Notes under the pieces: generated by a model
The model's input: the letters and a program-made list of their open reading frames with translations, nothing else
Database searches by the model: none
What the model was told of the DNA's origin: nothing
Position numbers and translations under genes: made by a program
Origin: DATIRA01 sp964553405
GTDB taxonomy: Bacteria; Pseudomonadota; Gammaproteobacteria; Steroidobacterales; Steroidobacteraceae
Direction: 5' to 3'
NCBI GenBank assembly: GCA_964553405.1
Contig: CAZKLS010000031.1
Span: 1-26,213 of the forward strand
DNA length: 26,213 bases
Shown: positions 15,408 to 22,832 of the stretch, piece by piece
How the letters are laid out: the number at the start of each line of letters is the position of its first letter
Position numbering within the stretch: position 1 is the first letter of the stretch

Positions 15408-16655
15408 ATGAAGACAAGGTCTGGTTTCCGTCCCGTTCTTGCTGCGCTCGGCGTCGCGGTTTTTGCGATCTCGACGGCGGCCGATGCAACGGTCTACCGC
15501 GTCTTCCCGGGTGAGTCCATCCAGGACGCGATCGACGCAGCGGCGCCTGGCGACACGATCCTGGTCGAGCCCGGTGTGTATACCGGCTCGGACCCGAAAT
15601 ACGGACTGCGGATCACCACGGACAACCTCCGCCTGATCGGCAAGGTCAACAAGGGTCGTGGCGACGCGGGCAAGGTGCGGATCATCGCCGGCGCCGGCCA
15701 GGAAACCGGCGTCTATGCGGCCCCTGCCGGTTGCGACTACAGGGTCTCGGCGGACAGCCCGCTCGGCCAGGACTGCAAGAGCCGGGCGCTCAAGGGTTTC
15801 TACATCCGCGGCTTCTCGGTCGAGGAATTCCCCTTCAACGGCATCCAGACGCGCTGGGTGGACGGCTTCGAGTTCGTTGCGAACGAGTCGATCAACAACC
15901 TCAATAACGGTATCTACCCGACGCTCTCGGCGAACGGCCTGGTCCGCGACAACGTCTCCTACGGCTCGCTCGACACCGCGATGTGGGTAGCGGGCTCCGA
16001 GAACGTGCGCGTCATCGGCAACGAGCTGTTCGGCAGCGTGATCGGTTTCGAGATCACGGTCTCGAATGACGTCTGGGTGACCCAGAACAAGATCTACAAC
16101 AACACCGTCGGCATCGGCCTGTTCCACCCGAACGGTGCCGGGAACCCGCCGCTTCCGGTGATGGCGAACTGGATCATCGAGCACAATGACGTGCGCGACA
16201 ACAACCGGGCGAACGATGCGCCGGACGGGAGCTTCCAGAGCGCATTGCCGCCGGGCATCGGCATCCTCGTCGCGGGTGTTTCCGACCACACGATCGCGAA
16301 GAACAGGGTCGAAGGAAACGGTTTCGTCGGGATCGCGTTGCTCGGCTGGTGCACGGCGAACGATGGCGGCGACAATAGTTGCGCGAAGAAGCCCCCGATC
16401 ACGGATCCCCGTGCGAACAACAACCTGATCGCGCAGAACAAGGTGAGCGGCAACGGAACCAGTCCCCCTCCGGGTGCGCCATTCCCGCCGGTGGACCTGC
16501 TCTACGCGCAGGGCGAGCCGGGCGCGGGCGGCAACTGCTTCGAGAAGAACAAGCCGGACGGCTACACGTACTTCTCGACCGAGCCGCCATTCCCGTTCGG
16601 CCCTCCGCCGTTCGGCACCGGGCCGCTGCCCACCGACGGCTGCGGGTCGCTCTGA
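15408..16655 (+). CDS. Secreted right-handed parallel beta-helix protein
   Basis: 415 residues. A Sec signal peptide (charged MKTRSGFR, hydrophobic core, cleavage probably after ADA at residue 27) leads into TVYRVFPGESIQDAIDAAAPGDTILVEPGVY, the usual opening of NosD/pectate-lyase-like beta-helix proteins. Rungs follow, with repeated G-N-x and I/V-N motifs (VRVIGNELFG, VWVTQNKIYNNTVGIGLF, HTIAKNRVEGNGFVGIALL, NLIAQNKVSGNG). Six or so Cys in the mature part suit disulfides. The C-terminus is Pro/Phe/Gly-rich. These folds bind or cleave polysaccharide, but no catalytic motif can be assigned. The ATG has GGGGAG upstream. A strong terminator follows, so it is a single-gene transcript. Confidence 0.85.
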   Translation: MKTRSGFRPVLAALGVAVFAISTAADATVYRVFPGESIQDAIDAAAPGDTILVEPGVYTGSDPKYGLRITTDNLRLIGKVNKGRGDAGKVRIIAGAGQETGVYAAPAGCDYRVSADSPLGQDCKSRALKGFYIRGFSVEEFPFNGIQTRWVDGFEFVANESINNLNNGIYPTLSANGLVRDNVSYGSLDTAMWVAGSENVRVIGNELFGSVIGFEITVSNDVWVTQNKIYNNTVGIGLFHPNGAGNPPLPVMANWIIEHNDVRDNNRANDAPDGSFQSALPPGIGILVAGVSDHTIAKNRVEGNGFVGIALLGWCTANDGGDNSCAKKPPITDPRANNNLIAQNKVSGNGTSPPPGAPFPPVDLLYAQGEPGAGGNCFEKNKPDGYTYFSTEPPFPFGPPPFGTGPLPTDGCGSL

Positions 16656-16684
16656 CGTAGCCGACTGGCGCCAGCCAGCTTAAG

Positions 16685-16715
16685 ACCGCCCGACGTCTCA
16701 CCGACGTCGGGCGGT
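16685..16715 (+). terminator. Intrinsic terminator after the beta-helix gene
   Basis: A perfect 13-bp stem, ACCGCCCGACGTC (16685-16697) with GACGTCGGGCGGT (16703-16715), and a five-base loop TCACC, followed by a short T-containing tail (TTGCTGGTT). It lies 30 bases after the stop and separates this gene from the Rid-domain gene. Confidence 0.8.
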
Positions 16716-16760
16716 TGCTGGTTCACAGCAGCGCGAGCCGACAGCGCGTACTGTGCGAGC

Positions 16761-18035
16761 ATGAAGCCGCCTCTCGTCGCTGCTCCGAAAGCCAGGTTGT
16801 CCACCGGTTCCGCTGCCGCGTCGATCGAGTCGCACGGCTGCCTGCTCGTCCTGCGACGGGTCGACGGCCCCGGGGCCCGGGAACTCTTCATCCACTGCCG
16901 GCCGGCCGCCGCTGCGACCGATGCGGGCCAGCAGGCGGAGTCGATCTATCGTGCGATCCGGGGCGTGCTCGAAGCCGAGGGCGCAAGCTTCGGGTCTGTC
17001 GTCTCCGAGATGGTCTTCCTGCGGGACCTGCCGCAGGACATCGGCGCGGTCCGCGCAGCGCGCCTGCGCGCTCTGGATGGACCCGGCGCCGCGACCCACA
17101 GGCCGGCGACGCTCGAGATCGAGCAACCGCCGCTGAATGAGCGGGCCCGGCTGGAGGTGCTGGTCCAGGCCGTCCTGCCCAACGAGGCGCAAACACCGTT
17201 CGACGTGATCGACGTGCAGGCGGCCTGCGGCTGTGCCGACTGTGCGAGTGCCCACGGCCTGCGCGTACAGGTCGGCGCAGAGACCCGGTTCCATGCGGCT
17301 GCGCTGTACGGGCCGGGAGACGACGCCTACCAGCAGACGCTCGGCATGTTCGGTCTGGCCGAGCAGCTGCTGCAGCGGGCTGGAATGGAGTTCCGCGACG
17401 TCGTGCGCACCTGGATCCATCTGCGCGAGATGGACCGCGACTACGGGGCCCTGAATCGCGCGCGGCGCGAGTTCTTCGAGTCCCGCGGAATCGATCTGGT
17501 CCCGGCCAGCACCGGCATCGGCGGCGGGCCGGTCCCCGCGGGGCACGACCTCTGCCTTGGCATCTACGCGGTCAAGGCTGCACACGCTGTCGAGCGGAGG
17601 GTGATGACGTCACCCACGCTCAACGAGGCACCGGAGTACGGCGCCGATTTCGTGCGCGGGATGCGGGTCGCGGAGGCGAACAAGGTCGCGTTGCACGTCT
17701 CTGGCACGGCCAGCATCGACGAGCAGGGCGGTACCGCGCACGTCGGGGACGTCGGGGCCCAGGCGGAGCGCATGCTCGTCAACATCGCGGCGCTGCTCGA
17801 AGGGCAGGGCGCCGGCTTCGGCGACATTGTTTCCGCGATCACCTACGTGAAGCACCCGGCGGACCAGGCGCGCGTCCTTGAGAAGCTGCGCTCCGCGGGC
17901 TTCGCGGGATTCCCCCACGCGTTGGTCGTGGCACCGATCTGCCGGCCCGAGCTGCTCTGCGAAACGGAAGCGCTGGCCGTGCTGCCGGCCACGGCTCCCG
18001 GAAAGCCGGCACCGGTCGGAATTAAATACGAATGA
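16761..18035 (+). CDS. Triple Rid/YjgF-domain protein, chorismatase-like
   Basis: 424 residues with three Rid (YjgF/YER057c/UK114)-like units: about 25-140, 165-275 and 290-410. Each has the family's helix-strand pattern (GQQAESIYRAIRGVLEAEGA with VVSEMVFLRDL; FGLAEQLLQRAGMEFRDVVR with TWIHLREM; AERMLVNIAALLEGQGAGFG with ISAITYVKH-like text). The middle unit contains LVPASTGIGGGPVPAGHDL, and the end ICRPELLCETEAL resembles chorismatases (FkbO, Hyg5, XanB2), which combine YjgF-like domains and hydrolyse chorismate. Those usually have two such units and about 340 residues, so this is longer. A compact CGCADC (Cys156, 158, 161) sits between units one and two. Only a weak Shine-Dalgarno precedes the ATG. 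Activity is uncertain: chorismatase-like, imine deaminase-like, or new. Confidence 0.75.
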   Translation: MKPPLVAAPKARLSTGSAAASIESHGCLLVLRRVDGPGARELFIHCRPAAAATDAGQQAESIYRAIRGVLEAEGASFGSVVSEMVFLRDLPQDIGAVRAARLRALDGPGAATHRPATLEIEQPPLNERARLEVLVQAVLPNEAQTPFDVIDVQAACGCADCASAHGLRVQVGAETRFHAAALYGPGDDAYQQTLGMFGLAEQLLQRAGMEFRDVVRTWIHLREMDRDYGALNRARREFFESRGIDLVPASTGIGGGPVPAGHDLCLGIYAVKAAHAVERRVMTSPTLNEAPEYGADFVRGMRVAEANKVALHVSGTASIDEQGGTAHVGDVGAQAERMLVNIAALLEGQGAGFGDIVSAITYVKHPADQARVLEKLRSAGFAGFPHALVVAPICRPELLCETEALAVLPATAPGKPAPVGIKYE

Positions 18036-18046
18036 GATTCATTCTT
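18028..18046 (+). promoter_or_regulatory. Fur-box-like site
   Basis: The 19 bases ACGAATGAGATTCATTCTT match the classical Fur consensus (GATAATGATAATCATTATC) at 12 positions by hand alignment. They form a dyad, GAATGA-GAT-TCATTC, that extends to AATA/TATT on the outer flanks (18025-18049). It overlaps the TGA stop of the Rid gene and abuts a TTGACC -35 element for the next gene, so iron-dependent repression of the downstream cysteine-rich gene is likely. Confidence 0.7.
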
Positions 18047-18047
18047 A

Positions 18048-18076
18048 TTGACCTCGGCAGCTGACTGCGGCATGCT
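18048..18076 (+). promoter_or_regulatory. Promoter candidate for the cysteine-rich gene
   Basis: TTGACC (18048-18053, five of six to TTGACA) and CATGCT (18071-18076, weak -10) are 17 bases apart, directly after the Fur-like box. Transcription from here would begin near 18083, which excludes the in-frame ATG at 18072 and supports the ATG at 18123. Confidence 0.4.
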
Positions 18077-18122
18077 CGAGTCGTGGGCAGTCAGCCCCTG
18101 CGAAACTCGGGAGCGTCCAGCC

Positions 18123-18632
18123 ATGAACTTCCCAGGCGTCGAAACGGAACGCGGCAAAGGACCCTACGACCTGAGCCGGTGCCAGCAGGTATCGGTCTGC
18201 GATCTCACCGGCGCCGAGCGATTCGTGGTCTGGGCGATCCGCTGGCGGTGCTCGGCGCAGGATGACGAGGAATTCGCGTCCGCCTGCCTCGAGGATTCCT
18301 TCGACCGTGCGGGGCTTCGTGGTCTGGAGCAGTCGCTCGAGCGCTATGTGTGCGCGACCTGCCCGCAGCGACTGGCGTGTCCCGCGGCCCAGCGGCTCGG
18401 CTGCTGGCGGCTGAATGCGCTGGAGGCGCATTCGCTGCACGCGATCGGCTGCCTGCAGGCGGGCCTGATCGGCGAAGCATGGCTGGCACTGCGGACGGTC
18501 TGTCCGGACGCGCGGTTGCAGGATGCGCTCGAGTCGTTGCAGGAGATGGGAGATGCGATTGCGCGGGCCGGCGGCCGCGTCCACCAGTGGCATCGCGACG
18601 GATCGAACGCCGACAGCGCTGCCGTGCACTAG
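18123..18632 (+). CDS. Cysteine-rich protein of unknown function, probably iron-regulated
   Basis: 169 residues with ten cysteines (20, 26, 43, 55, 77, 80, 86, 94, 110, 127). The cluster C-x2-C-x5-C-x7-C (YVCATCPQRLACPAAQRLGC) could hold an iron-sulfur cluster or zinc. The layout (an FVVWAIRW-like helix, DSFDRAGL, a cysteine cluster, then LHAIGCLQAGL and IARAGG) recalls an uncharacterised proteobacterial protein family with a C-x2-C centre, from memory only. No signal peptide or membrane segment is seen. The ATG at 18123 has GGGAG nine bases upstream. A Fur-like box lies 77-95 bases before it, and the lipocalin-like gene follows 21 bases after its stop. A role in iron or redox homeostasis is inferred. 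Confidence 0.75.
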   Translation: MNFPGVETERGKGPYDLSRCQQVSVCDLTGAERFVVWAIRWRCSAQDDEEFASACLEDSFDRAGLRGLEQSLERYVCATCPQRLACPAAQRLGCWRLNALEAHSLHAIGCLQAGLIGEAWLALRTVCPDARLQDALESLQEMGDAIARAGGRVHQWHRDGSNADSAAVH

Positions 18633-18653
18633 CGCCGTCAGCCGGGGTCGACG

Positions 18654-19097
18654 ATGAGAAGCAAAGATGACTTCGAAGGCGTCTGGTGGCTGCTTTCCAG
18701 GGAAGACCGGGCAAGGGATGGCAGCCCTCGGGTGGATCCGACGCTCGGATCCGACGCGCTCGGAATACTCACCTATGCAAGCGGCCGGTTTGCCGCGCAG
18801 TTCATGAAGCGCGACCGGCAGGCGCAGGCGACCCCGGCTCCGGCGGCGCCGACCGGCAGCAACAATACGACCGCCCTCGGCGGGTACGACGCGTACTTCG
18901 GGACCTACGCGGTCGATCCTGCGACCGGCGAAGTCCGGCACCGGCTGCAGGCGGCACTGAATCCGCAGAACGTCGGCATCGAAGTGTCGCGGTGGCTGTC
19001 GGTCGACGGAGACAGGCTGCAGATCCAGCTCGAGACGACGACACTCGACGGTGAGCCGATCACCCGTACGCTGACCTGGGAACGGGTCGGCCCGTAG
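18654..19097 (+). CDS. Lipocalin-like domain protein
   Basis: 147 residues. It opens with DFEGVWWLLSREDRARDG and has GILTYASGRFAAQFMKRDR, GGYDAYFGTYAVDPATGEVRH and, at the end, LQIQLETTTLDGEPITRTLTWER. This is the strand order of the small cytosolic lipocalin-like (Lipocalin_5) domain, a beta-barrel that usually binds hydrophobic or heme-like ligands. No signal peptide is visible. It starts 21 bases after the cysteine-rich gene and is probably cotranscribed from the Fur-boxed promoter. The ligand is not known. Confidence 0.75.
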   Translation: MRSKDDFEGVWWLLSREDRARDGSPRVDPTLGSDALGILTYASGRFAAQFMKRDRQAQATPAPAAPTGSNNTTALGGYDAYFGTYAVDPATGEVRHRLQAALNPQNVGIEVSRWLSVDGDRLQIQLETTTLDGEPITRTLTWERVGP

Positions 19098-19116
19098 GCG
19101 CGCTCGCGCCGCGTCG

Positions 19117-19133
19117 CGAAAGCGGGGCTTTCG
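19117..19133. terminator. Possible bidirectional terminator hairpin
   Basis: CGAAAGC (19117-19123), loop GGG, GCTTTCG (19127-19133), lying between the convergent lipocalin-like and SOUL genes. The short A and T runs sit within the stem, so termination either way is possible but unproven. Confidence 0.35.
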
Positions 19134-19165
19134 GCATGCCGCGTGCTCGCCGGCGGCGACCGGCG

Positions 19166-19837
19166 TCAGCGTTCGGCGGCGCTTCCGGCCACCGGGATCA
19201 GCACCTCGTTGCGGCGCAGGAACCACGGCATGAAGGGTGGGTCGTAGCGGGCGAGCACGGGTTCGCCGACGGCTTCGAGGCCGCGTGACGCGAGCGCCTG
19301 TCGGAGCTTGGTCTCGTTGTCGCGGTAGCTGGCCGTCGTCCAGCGGCCGGAGTAGCGCCACGCCGCGACCCGCTGCCTCGGGATCTCCCGGATCCGGATG
19401 GCCGGATCCAGCGGGCGAGGGACCGTTTCGAGCGTGTACTTTGCAGGCACGACGAAGGCGACCGCGTAACCCGCCCCGGAAGCGACCTGAGTGACCGGTG
19501 CGGTCATCGCGATCTTCTCGCCTTTCGACTGCGTGACCGGCGCGGTCATCGCGATCTTCGCCTCGGCCGTGTTGCTGCCGCTGATGTAGCGGAACAGTCG
19601 CTGGAAAGCGATGTTGCCTGCATCCTCGAAGCCGGCGTCCACCCGCGTCTCGGCGACGAGGTAGGGCGCGTAGTCTCGCAGCTCGAACGCGCCGTCCTGC
19701 TCGATCAGTTCGTATTTCGGTTCTTCGATCGCCATGGTGTCAGTGCTCGCGAGGATGATGGCGAGTGTGGCGAGCGCGCGCGCCCTGCCGGAGGGGCTGG
19801 TCGCGACGCGGCACGCGACTCGTGGAAATCCCGTCAT
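19166..19837 (-). CDS. SOUL-family heme-binding protein, exported
   Basis: 223 residues. An N-terminal hydrophobic stretch with TMA at about residue 36 suggests a signal peptide before IEEPKYELIEQDGAFELRDY, the standard SOUL opening. The signature KIAMTAPVTQ occurs twice, separated by SKGE, as in many SOUL proteins, followed by FVVPAKYTLETVPRPLDP and the end region PWFLRRNEVLIPV. SOUL proteins bind heme or tetrapyrroles. It is divergent from the thiolase-like gene (50 bases) and convergent with the Fur-boxed pair, which suggests a heme/iron context. Confidence 0.88.
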   Translation of the reverse strand: MTGFPRVACRVATSPSGRARALATLAIILASTDTMAIEEPKYELIEQDGAFELRDYAPYLVAETRVDAGFEDAGNIAFQRLFRYISGSNTAEAKIAMTAPVTQSKGEKIAMTAPVTQVASGAGYAVAFVVPAKYTLETVPRPLDPAIRIREIPRQRVAAWRYSGRWTTASYRDNETKLRQALASRGLEAVGEPVLARYDPPFMPWFLRRNEVLIPVAGSAAER

Positions 19838-19887
19838 CGGCGGCTAACATGCGCGTGTGACCCAGGCATGGCACTGAAGGATACGCA

Positions 19888-21201
19888 TTGGCCCGCCCGA
19901 CGAAAACCGATCCTGAGCGGCTGCCCGTGATCCTGCGCGGTGCGCGGACAGCGTTCGTCGAGTCCGGCGGGGCGTTCGGCTCGCTGATGAGTTACCAGCT
20001 CGCTGCCCGTGCGCTCGAGGGTCTGATGGAGCGTACCGAGGTCGCCGGCGAGCGGATCGAGATGGTTTCGCTCGGCACGATCGTGCACGAGGTCCGCACG
20101 TCCAACGTCGCGCGTGACGCGATGCTGGAGGCCGGGCTGCCCCGCACGACGCCGGCCTACACCGTGTCGATGGCCGGGCTCTCGCCCATCGTCGCGATCA
20201 CCGGGCTGTGCGACATGATCGCCTGCGGACGCATCGAGATCGGGATCGCCGGCGGTACCGAGAGCTTCTCGGACATGCCGGTTCGCCTGTCGCAGAACCT
20301 GCGCCGGGCATTGTTCAAGCTGTACCAGGGCGGGGCCTCGAGCCAGTGGCTCTCGGTGCTCAGGAGCCTGCGGCCGAGGGACCTGCTGCTCGACCTGCCG
20401 TCCGCGGCCGATCTCGCGACCGGGAAGACCATGGGCGATCTCTGCGAGGCGATGGCCAGCAAGTTCGGCGTGTCACGCGTGGCTGGCGACGAGTTCGCGG
20501 CCGACAGCCACCGCAAAGCGATCGAAGCCTGGCGCGCCGGACACTATGACCGAGACATCGTGCCGGTGCCCGGTGCGCGCGGCAGGGCGGTCATGCGGGA
20601 CAACTCGCCACGCGAGGACGCGAAGCTCGAAAAGCTCCGGCGGCTCGAGCCCGTGTTCGACAAGCAGTCCGGCGTCATCACGGCCGGCAACGCCTCGCGT
20701 TTCACCGATGGCGCCGCAGTCGTGCTGCTGACCAGCCTCGCCGCCGCGAACGAGCTCGGACTGGAACCGCAGGTCGTGCTGCGCGACTACGCCTTCGGCG
20801 GCGTCGCCGACCTCGAGACAGAGGCCTTGTGCGGGCCGGCGATGACGATTCCGCGACTGCTGCAGCGCAACGGCCTGGGTATAGACGACATCGACGCCTG
20901 GGAACTGCACGAGGCGTTCGCCGCCCAGATCCTGGTGAACCAGGCCTGCCTGGCTTCCGATGATTTCGTCCGGACGCGGCTCGGGCTCGGGCGTGCACCG
21001 GGCGAGATCCCGTCTGCGAAGCTCAATGCCTGGGGAGGCTCGCTGGCGCTGGGAAACCCGTTTTCCGCGACGGGTGTGCGACTGATCATGACCGCGGCCC
21101 GGCGCATCATGGACCAGAATCAGCGCTACGCGGTCGTGTCGAGTTGCGCCGGTGGCGGACTCGGCGCGGCGGTGCTGCTGGAGAACGCGGCGTACCTTTA
21201 G
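19888..21201 (+). CDS. FadI-like thiolase homologue lacking catalytic Cys and His
   Basis: 437 residues, the length of FadI, with clear similarity throughout (AGLPRTTPAYTVS, IGIAGGTESFSDMPVRLS, KTMGDLCEAMASKFGVSR, FDKQSGVITAGNASRFTDGA). HEAFAAQ (His341) and the CAGGGLG motif (Cys420) are kept. The nucleophile region reads TVSMAGLSPIVAI where FadI has VSRACATSFQA, so Gly97 replaces the acylated Cys. The usual GHP motif reads GNPFSATG, with Asn390 replacing His. It may have lost thiolase chemistry, or act as a partner or on another reaction. TTG at 19888 is chosen because AAGGA lies about six bases upstream. The GNAT gene follows by 26 bases. No FadJ-like partner is nearby. Confidence 0.88.
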   Translation: MARPTKTDPERLPVILRGARTAFVESGGAFGSLMSYQLAARALEGLMERTEVAGERIEMVSLGTIVHEVRTSNVARDAMLEAGLPRTTPAYTVSMAGLSPIVAITGLCDMIACGRIEIGIAGGTESFSDMPVRLSQNLRRALFKLYQGGASSQWLSVLRSLRPRDLLLDLPSAADLATGKTMGDLCEAMASKFGVSRVAGDEFAADSHRKAIEAWRAGHYDRDIVPVPGARGRAVMRDNSPREDAKLEKLRRLEPVFDKQSGVITAGNASRFTDGAAVVLLTSLAAANELGLEPQVVLRDYAFGGVADLETEALCGPAMTIPRLLQRNGLGIDDIDAWELHEAFAAQILVNQACLASDDFVRTRLGLGRAPGEIPSAKLNAWGGSLALGNPFSATGVRLIMTAARRIMDQNQRYAVVSSCAGGGLGAAVLLENAAYL

Positions 21202-21227
21202 CGGGGCGTGATCCCCAGGGACCCGGC

Positions 21228-21767
21228 ATGGACCAACTGCAGCAACAACGGTCGCTCGTTTGCGAATCAGCACGTCTTCGCGTCCGTCGGATGCAGCTCG
21301 ACGACGCGGATTTCCTGCTGCAGCAGCTCACGCAGCCGTCGTGGCTGCAGTACATCGGCGACCGGGGTGTCGCGAGCGTCGCCGATGCGGAACGCTACAT
21401 CGAGTCGCGGATCTTCGGCCAGTACACGGCCCTCGGCTATGGCATGTACGTCGTCGAGTTGAAGGCCTCGGGCGAGCCGGTGGGACTGTGCGGCCTCGTC
21501 AAGAGGGAGTACCTGCCAGACCCCGATCTCGGGTTCGCATTGCTCGAGCAGCACTGGGGCCAGGGCTATGCGACGGAGGCGGCCGCCGCAGTCGTCGGGC
21601 ATGAGCGGCAGGTGCTCGGCTTCAGGCGACTGTTCGCGATAACGACCGTGACCAATGAGCGATCGGGGCAGGTCCTCGGCAGGCTAGGCTTCCGGCTCGA
21701 CGACGATGCCTTCCGGACACCCGCAGGAGAGCGACTGCGGCTGTATTCGACAGAATTCGGGCCATGA
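21228..21767 (+). CDS. GNAT-family N-acetyltransferase (RimJ/RimL type)
   Basis: 179 residues. Beta-alpha elements of GNAT3: LRVRRMQLDDADFLLQQL at the start, VGLCGLVKREYLPDPDLGFA in the middle, and the acetyl-CoA loop EQHWGQGYATEAA, then AITTVTNERSGQVLGRLGF. The family transfers an acetyl group from acetyl-CoA to protein N-termini, antibiotics or small amines; the acceptor is unknown. The ATG at 21228 has a CAGGGA element upstream; a longer frame exists but its extra residues look non-coding. It follows the thiolase homologue closely and may share its mRNA. Confidence 0.85.
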   Translation: MDQLQQQRSLVCESARLRVRRMQLDDADFLLQQLTQPSWLQYIGDRGVASVADAERYIESRIFGQYTALGYGMYVVELKASGEPVGLCGLVKREYLPDPDLGFALLEQHWGQGYATEAAAAVVGHERQVLGFRRLFAITTVTNERSGQVLGRLGFRLDDDAFRTPAGERLRLYSTEFGP

Positions 21768-21813
21768 GCCTTCTCGTCGGCGGAAGCGCTCTTTGACGAC
21801 CAGGAGCCGGGCG

Positions 21814-22230
21814 ATGTTCAGCCTGCATCACGTTCACCTGATGGCCTCTGACATCGAGGCGACGATCGCATTCTGGGTTGAGCACTTCGCTGCGAAAGTG
21901 GTGCTGGACGCGGAGTTCGCCGGTGCGAGAAACGTGTTTCTCAGGGTCGGCGAAGGCCGGATCCACCTGTACGCCCAGCCGCCGCGGCACCAGGGGCAGG
22001 CCACCGTGCATCACCTCGGCATCGAGACCGATGAGCTCGATCAGCTCGTCGCACGCCTGCGGGCTGCCGGCGTGTCGGTGACGGATGTGCGCCGCTATCC
22101 CGAGGCTTCCTACGCGATGGCCAAGGGGCCTGATGGACTGCTGCTGGAGCTGTTCCAGCCGGATCCGGCGAACGTGGACCGGGGACTGGCCGACGCCGGG
22201 TACTTTGCCAGCATCGATACGAGCGGCTAA
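21814..22230 (+). CDS. VOC-superfamily (glyoxalase/dioxygenase-fold) protein
   Basis: 138 residues. Two beta-alpha-beta-beta-beta modules: FSLHHVHLMASDIEATIAFW, then VHHLGIETDELDQLVARLRA and YAMAKGPDGLLLELFQPDP. Metal-ligand candidates are a His in HVHL, a His in VHHLGI and the Glu in LLLELFQ, the usual positions in glyoxalase I-like enzymes. The substrate is not evident. The ATG at 21814 is preceded by AGGAG. The GNAT gene stop lies 46 bases upstream. Confidence 0.85.
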   Translation: MFSLHHVHLMASDIEATIAFWVEHFAAKVVLDAEFAGARNVFLRVGEGRIHLYAQPPRHQGQATVHHLGIETDELDQLVARLRAAGVSVTDVRRYPEASYAMAKGPDGLLLELFQPDPANVDRGLADAGYFASIDTSG

Positions 22231-22313
22231 GCCGGGAACCGGGCGGGCCGCCTGTTGCGGTATCCTCGGTACCGGAACAGAAACCGGGACCGGCTCGCGC
22301 CCAGGATTGCAGC

Positions 22314-22769
22314 ATGACTGCCGAAGAGGACAAGCAACGGGTCAGGGACGCAGCCGCGGCCGTGCAGGCGTGTGCGGACGAGTTCGACGAGCGCGCGACG
22401 AGCCTGCTCGAGCAGCTTCCTCAGCTGCCGATGGAGGAGGGCCTGCGCGCAGCGGCGATGGCGCTGTGCGCCGGGCTCAAGGACACGGCAGGCCGGGTCA
22501 TGTTCGAGCTGTCGCTGCTGCAGGCGCAGCTCGATGAGCGCAAGGCTGATGCCGGCTCGGCGGTGCAGAGACTGTCGCGGATGGATGGCGTGATGATGGA
22601 GGCGCTGGCGCCGGTGGCCGATATCGTCGACAAGCTCGAGGCCGACGCGGAGCGCGACGAGCAGAACGAGCGCGCTTTCGTGCTCGTGATCGAAGCCTCG
22701 GGCGTCATGCTGCAGAGCCTCGACAAGGCCAGGGCCGCTACGCAGGCGCTGCAATCTGCGCTGCAGTAG
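22314..22769 (+). CDS. Helical hypothetical protein
   Basis: 151 residues, nearly all helix by eye, rich in Ala, Glu, Leu and Met (VRDAAAAVQACADEFDERA, LEADAERDEQNERAF), with two cysteines. No signal peptide, no membrane segment and no motif that I recognise. Coding is supported by third-position G/C bias, an ATG with AGGA seven bases before it, and a clean end. It converges on the MAPEG gene. A coiled-coil or adaptor role is possible but not shown. Confidence 0.65.
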   Translation: MTAEEDKQRVRDAAAAVQACADEFDERATSLLEQLPQLPMEEGLRAAAMALCAGLKDTAGRVMFELSLLQAQLDERKADAGSAVQRLSRMDGVMMEALAPVADIVDKLEADAERDEQNERAFVLVIEASGVMLQSLDKARAATQALQSALQ

Positions 22770-22832
22770 CGGCCGCGACATCCGGGCGACCATGACCGGC
22801 CGCCCGTGCACGAGCGCGGAATGATCCGGTCG

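Noticed and set aside
22769..22803. GCGGCCG/CGGCCGC pair between the convergent helical and MAPEG genes as a terminator
   Set aside because: Seven-bp stem with a 21-base loop and no T-run; such pairs arise easily at this GC content.
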